Below are positions 60,504 through 64,000 of a DNA stretch of 64,000 nucleotides, in pieces; position 1 is the first letter of the stretch; each line of letters begins with the position of its first letter. Origin of the DNA: Roseivirga pacifica (GTDB taxonomy: Bacteria; Bacteroidota; Bacteroidia; Cytophagales; Cyclobacteriaceae); NCBI RefSeq assembly GCF_900111145.1, contig NZ_FOIR01000001.1:317501-381500 (forward strand), in the 5' to 3' direction. A program made the translations under genes and the position numbers. The notes beneath the pieces are model-generated. The model saw only the letters and a list, made by a program, of their open reading frames with translations. It made no database searches and was not told the origin of the DNA.

Positions 60504-61301
60504 TTACTTGGCAGCTAAACTAGCCAAATCAGGTTTTTCGGGTGAAGTAAATACGCTTGCTGGCAACTCATCGAACACCATGATATCTTCCATAGAGCGT
60601 TCGCCACGGTTTCCTCCTAATAAAATCTCACCATGCTTGGTGTAGCCTGCCCAAGGCAAGGTAAAACCTGCATCTTTATCAGCTGCGCTGTAATACTCCC
60701 ATTGGCTAACCAGACTAGTTTCTTTATCTACCCACACGTAATACATGTTTTGTGGTGTACGGCCCACGCCTTCAAAAGTAAGTTTCAGTTTATCGGCCGG
60801 TTTACCATCCATGGTGTTTTCTTCGCCCACATAGTTCAGGGTTACGCCAGAGTCTTTCAGCTTAAATGGCATTACCAACCAGTAAGAGTGGTTGATCCAT
60901 ATGCTTTTCGCGGTTTCCATGTATTGCCCAACCGAATCTGCATCCGTAATTTCCGTAGCGTTTAAGTAAGCCGTTCCGCTGCCATCGTTAATATTCGTCA
61001 ACAGTGTAGTGCCATTGGGTCTATCGATACGCACATTGCCGGTCCATTTGTCCCAAACCAGCGCATCGCGACCGAAGAATTTCCAAGCTACATAGTGTGT
61101 GTTGTCCCATGCTTGGCGCCCGCCCATAGCCTCCATCACTTTGTCGGCAATGGCGATGGCTTTGGCATCTGATGCAGCCTCGTTGAAGCCCTCAGCTGCT
61201 GGGTTTCCGTAGTCTGATTCGGTAGTAGTTTCTTTGGTTTCGCCACAGGCCACAATGGCAAAAGCCAGTAGCAAGGCGAAAAGTGGAGTGAGCTTTTTCA
61301 T
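60504..61301 (-). CDS. Lipoprotein, DUF6503-like outer-membrane sorting homologue
   Basis: A 265-residue lipoprotein (lipobox FAIVAC). The mature region has a beta-rich fold with AMGGRQAWDNTHYVAWKFFG, YLNATEITDADS and WVDKETSLVSQWEYYSAAD, recalling LolA/LolB-like or DUF6503 proteins that hold lipids. The ATG at 61301 is preferred because the signal begins there; an in-frame ATG at 61322 is earlier. Function unknown beyond the lipid-binding-fold inference. Confidence 0.75.
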   Translation of the reverse strand: MKKLTPLFALLLAFAIVACGETKETTTESDYGNPAAEGFNEAASDAKAIAIADKVMEAMGGRQAWDNTHYVAWKFFGRDALVWDKWTGNVRIDRPNGTTLLTNINDGSGTAYLNATEITDADSVGQYMETAKSIWINHSYWLVMPFKLKDSGVTLNYVGEENTMDGKPADKLKLTFEGVGRTPQNMYYVWVDKETSLVSQWEYYSAADKDAGFTLPWAGYTKHGEILLGGNRGERSMEDIMVFDELPASVFTSPEKPDLASLAAK

Positions 61302-61507
61302 AGCGATTGATTTGTCTGTCAAATTACAGTTTTAGTTCGCCAAGCACAACTGGCTTTTTATGAGAATTGTTGAATGGGTTTAGAAACCAAGGCTGAACAA
61401 ACTCAATTAGGCAAACCGATTCGGGAATTGGGCATGCTGCTGGCAATCCATTCATTAACTCCAATTTTCTTCCAAAAATTGGCTTGCCGCAAACCAATCC
61501 CTCATTT

Positions 61508-61538
61508 ATTGATTGTAATAAGTAGCAATCAATTTTTT
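61508..61538 (+). terminator. Hairpin with T run just before the mscS start
   Basis: ATTGATTG (61508-61515) pairs perfectly with CAATCAAT (61526-61533) around a ten-base loop, followed by TTTTT. It ends 5 bases before the ATG of the MscS gene at 61543, so it could attenuate a leader transcript or mask the start region. Confidence 0.5.
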
Positions 61539-61542
61539 AACC

Positions 61543-62445
61543 ATGGACTTTAACATTAAAAGAGCTTTTGAAATAGTAAAAGGAAAGCTAGAAGGCTGGC
61601 TGGAAACGCTTACCGAAATGCTACCGAATTTTGTGGTGGCTATTCTCGTAGTGATCATTTTTTATTTTCTATCGAAAATAGTGCGCTACGGAGCCAAAAA
61701 GGTAATGTCTCGCTTTATAGAGCAAACAGCCATTATCGGCCTTTTATCCACCATCATATCAATCATTACCGTAGGTTCTGGTTTAGTTATCGCACTTAAC
61801 TTATTACACCTTAGCAAAGCCGTTACTTCCATTTTAGCTGGGGCGGGAATTGCCGGTCTGGCCTTAGGTTTCGCTTTTCAGGACATATCGGCCAACTTCA
61901 TTTCAGGAATTATTATGGCCTTTAAAAAGCCATTGAGTGTTGGCGATATTATTGAAACCAACGGGCATACGGGCTTTGTAAAAGAAATTCAACTAAGGGC
62001 CACAGTGCTAGAAACCTTTCAAGGGCTGCATGTGATCATTCCCAACCGACTGATTTTTGAGAATGCACTGACCAACTTCACCAAAACCCATCGCAGAAGG
62101 GTTGACCTGTATGTGGGCGTTTCTTATGCCGAGGATCTGGAGCAAGTAAAAGAGGTAACCGAAAAGGCCGTTTTACAGAATGAATACCTTACCCCTGAAA
62201 AAGATGTAAAGTTGGTGTATGAAGGTTTTGGCGATTCTTCCATCAATTACCGGGTAATGTTTTGGGTAAACTACTCGCCTAGCAAGCCCAATTATTTAGA
62301 AGCACAAAGCGATGCCATTATGGCCATAAATAAAGCCTACAAAGAAGCAGGTATTACCATTCCATTCCCTATCCGCACTTTGGATTTTGGCATTAAAGGA
62401 GGAGAGCAACTACGCCAGCACCTTGGCACCAATGAAGACCAGTAA
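61543..62445 (+). CDS. MscS-family mechanosensitive ion channel
   Basis: A 300-residue channel subunit with about three membrane segments. The pore-lining helix is AGAGIAGLALGFAFQDISANFISG (residues about 98-120, Gly/Ala packing), followed by the beta-domain with SVGDIIETNGHTGFVKEIQLRAT and the C-terminal alpha/beta domain (DVKLVYEGFGDSSINYRVMFWVN). It releases osmolytes upon hypo-osmotic shock. Preceded by the terminator-like hairpin at 61508. Confidence 0.9.
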   Translation: MDFNIKRAFEIVKGKLEGWLETLTEMLPNFVVAILVVIIFYFLSKIVRYGAKKVMSRFIEQTAIIGLLSTIISIITVGSGLVIALNLLHLSKAVTSILAGAGIAGLALGFAFQDISANFISGIIMAFKKPLSVGDIIETNGHTGFVKEIQLRATVLETFQGLHVIIPNRLIFENALTNFTKTHRRRVDLYVGVSYAEDLEQVKEVTEKAVLQNEYLTPEKDVKLVYEGFGDSSINYRVMFWVNYSPSKPNYLEAQSDAIMAINKAYKEAGITIPFPIRTLDFGIKGGEQLRQHLGTNEDQ

Positions 62446-62502
62446 ATCCAAGTCTGGCACAGGCTTTGGATTTAAATAGGCAAACATTAAAACATTAATA
62501 CC

Positions 62503-62865
62503 ATGAAAAAATTAACCATATACTTAACAGCTTTATTATTAACAGTATTTGCCATCAGTTGCAGCCAATCTTCCAAAAGTAATTGGGAGAAAGAAAAGGC
62601 TGAATTAAGCGCTAGCATTGACAATACACTAGATGATATTGACAATAAATTGAGCGAAATCAATAATGACCTAAAAGACGCCTCAGAAGACGTAAAAGAG
62701 TCACTTACAGAGACTAAAGAGGATCTTTTAGACCAAAAATCGGCTTTAGAGGAGGCTAAAGATGATGTAGCAAACGCTACTGAAGAAACTTGGGAAGACA
62801 CCAAGAACTGGGCTGAAAAGACCTATAATTCAGTAGAAGAGTTTTTTAGAGACTTGAACATATAA
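62503..62865 (+). CDS. Small acidic coiled-coil lipoprotein
   Basis: A 120-residue lipoprotein (lipobox FAISC, Cys20) whose mature part is a single long, highly charged coiled coil of Glu, Asp and Lys (LDDIDNKLSEINNDLKDASEDV, then TEETWEDTKNWAEKTYNS). It could act as a periplasmic spacer or stress protein in the manner of LEA/YtxH-like proteins. It follows mscS by 57 bases, perhaps as a co-regulated osmotic gene. Function not recognised. Confidence 0.75.
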   Translation: MKKLTIYLTALLLTVFAISCSQSSKSNWEKEKAELSASIDNTLDDIDNKLSEINNDLKDASEDVKESLTETKEDLLDQKSALEEAKDDVANATEETWEDTKNWAEKTYNSVEEFFRDLNI

Positions 62866-62888
62866 TCCCCCGAACCAACATAAATCGA

Positions 62889-62918
62889 AAGCGGTATGAA
62901 ATTCATACCGCTTTTTTT
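62889..62918 (+). terminator. Intrinsic terminator
   Basis: AGCGGTATGAA/TTCATACCGCT (62890-62911) is a perfect stem with no gap beyond the central loop, followed by seven T. It ends the mscS/lipoprotein run. Confidence 0.87.
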
Positions 62919-63082
62919 ATGCACCAATGCCTCTTAAACCTTTTGCAAAATGATAATTGGTCTTTCATTATTAGAAAGATTAACACAGAAAATCAATGAC
63001 TGTAAAACTCGAAAAATTTTTCCCCTCCACTATTTTTTGCCAAAAGCAAACAGTAGTATACCTGGTTATTAACCAAAAGAAG

Positions 63083-63225
63083 AGGTTGTCTCAAAAGCTA
63101 AACGTCATTCCCAACACCGATCGGGAATCTCATTAAATCAGGCTAATATCTAGAGGAGATTCCCAGTTAAGCCTGCCTGCCACAAGCAGGCTGAGAATGA
63201 CGAAACTAGTTGGCTTTGACAACCT
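63083..63225. repeat. Composite palindrome, possible MITE-like element
   Basis: The ends AGGTTGTC (63083-63090) and GACAACCT (63218-63225) pair, and the arms continue imperfectly inward through CGTCATTC/GAATGACG. Inside are two further perfect stems: GGGAATCTC/GAGATTCCC (63123-63164) and AGCCTGC/GCAGGCT (63170-63192). The nested plan resembles a small non-autonomous mobile or dispersed palindromic element of Cytophagales. No flanking target duplication was confirmed. Confidence 0.65.
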
Positions 63226-63341
63226 ATTTAATGGTACATGTACCGTCATAATCACCCCGATGGACTTAACGCGCTTCCTTAAAAAACCTCAGCAGATTCC
63301 ACCAAGGTTTCGAGGCGATGTATGACTGTACACTCTCAATA

Positions 63342-64000
63342 TTATGCGGTCATTTCTTCCAGCTCTTTACCCTTGGTTTCATACACATATTTCGCCACAA
63401 AGAAGATGGAAATGATGGCTCCAATGGTGTATAAGCTATAAGCGAATGCAAGCCCGGCCGAGCCTAGCAATACAGGGAAGGTAAGTGTTACTAGGAAGTT
63501 TGCTCCCCATTGCGCCAAACCAGCTACTGCCAGTCCTACACCACGAATTTGGTTAGGGAACATTTCGCCCAACATTACCCACATTACTGGCCCCCAAGAT
63601 GCATTAAAGAATACTACGTAAGCATTGGCGGCAATAAGTGCGAGCATACCCATAGCATCGCTTAGCTGCAACGATTCCTCTCCAGTTACAGGGTCCGCCA
63701 CCAACGATCCGCTGGTAAAGGCAATTACCACCAAAGCCAGCGTAACACTCATACCTATAGAGCCTATAAGTAATAATGGCTTTCGCCCAATTTTATCAAC
63801 AAGTAGCAAGGCAATAACTACCGCCACAATACTCAATGCCCCGGAAAGTACATTGATTAGAAGAGCATCGCTTTCGCCAAAGCCTACGGCCTGCCATAGC
63901 ACAGCACCATAGTAGAACACAACGTTTATACCTACAAACTGCTGAAAAACGGCCAAGCCAATGCCCACCCAAACAATTGGTTTTACCTTGCCTTTTACTT
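63342..64000 (-). CDS. Sugar porter-family MFS transporter, C-terminal part
   Basis: The gene runs off the right edge; the frame stays open to the last base of the window and no true start is reached. The visible 219 residues cover the second half of a 12-helix porter: VGIGLAVFQQFVGINVVFYY, the LVDKIGRKPLLLIG motif and the WVMLGEMFPNQIRG cytosolic motif are typical of the sugar porter (XylE/GalP-like) family, with about six membrane segments. It would import a hexose or pentose by H+ or Na+ symport. The end at 63342 is TAA. Confidence 0.9.
   Translation of the reverse strand, partial: VKGKVKPIVWVGIGLAVFQQFVGINVVFYYGAVLWQAVGFGESDALLINVLSGALSIVAVVIALLLVDKIGRKPLLLIGSIGMSVTLALVVIAFTSGSLVADPVTGEESLQLSDAMGMLALIAANAYVVFFNASWGPVMWVMLGEMFPNQIRGVGLAVAGLAQWGANFLVTLTFPVLLGSAGLAFAYSLYTIGAIISIFFVAKYVYETKGKELEEMTA

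Larger units (their letters stand above)
62866..63341. other. 476-base intergenic region with terminator and MITE-like palindrome
   Basis: The stretch has no gene. It holds the terminator at 62889-62918 and the composite palindrome at 63083-63225, both listed separately. The remaining bases show no ORF or strong repeat. Confidence 0.7.

Overview
The window looks like a chromosomal segment of a gliding-lineage Bacteroidota bacterium, most likely Cytophagales (something near Roseivirga or Fulvivirga; the genus is a guess). The basis is: gldB, gldD and gldE homologues; the mutY-ssb-gldE-gldD order opposite HU-TPR-mS38-like-rng; DUF5723 and DUF5916 outer-envelope proteins; a NVEALA-like peptide; A-rich start contexts without Shine-Dalgarno sites; several TTG/GTG starts; and promoter boxes of the TAnnTTTG type. 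I see no rRNA, tRNA or CRISPR array.

Layout. 1-5.3 kb: DinB protein, Crp/Fnr regulator, truncated haemoglobin, small membrane protein and cupin, facing an FAD-oxidoreductase/polyferredoxin pair; together a redox or nitrosative-stress module. 5.3-6.7 kb: GIN-domain protein and 2'-5' RNA ligase-like protein with a triple hairpin between them. 6.7-9.8 kb: an AT-rich accessory island with a truncated lipoprotein, a short signal peptidase I, a NVEALA-like cysteine-containing peptide precursor, a six-bladed propeller lipoprotein and a thioredoxin-fold anchored protein. 9.8-20 kb: exported peptidases (two M14, one M28), an MBL-fold enzyme, a SpoU/TrmH methyltransferase and several unknowns. 20-26.5 kb: coaX, an amidase, a second DinB protein and DUF5723. 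27-36 kb: S41 peptidase, polA, serine/threonine dehydratase, a GIY-YIG gene bracketed by two 107-bp direct repeats, and uvrA. 36-41 kb: ECF sigma factor with a small partner, nth, a glycosyltransferase, gldB and a beta-barrel protein. 41-49.7 kb: the conserved housekeeping block rng, mS38-like ribosomal protein, TPR, HU, mutY, ssb, gldE, gldD, recG. 49.7-52.2 kb: a tightly packed AT-rich operon of P-loop kinase, PIN-GNAT-PUA-like fusion and ASCH protein. 52-57 kb: DUF5916 protein and a LytTR regulator co-transcribed with one intact and one apparently dead LytS-type kinase. 57-64 kb: a 33-34-residue repeat protein with an invariant DSDHY signature, lipoproteins, an MscS channel, a MITE-like palindrome and the 3' part of a sugar porter running off the right edge.

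The two best candidates for an undescribed system are the kinase/PIN-GNAT-PUA/ASCH operon (49746-52174), which combines a predicted RNase, acetyltransferase and RNA-binding folds in overlapping genes, and the signal peptidase/NVEALA-like peptide/propeller/redoxin cluster (6712-9763), which looks like a dedicated peptide export and maturation system. Domain calls were made by eye from motifs; no database search was run.
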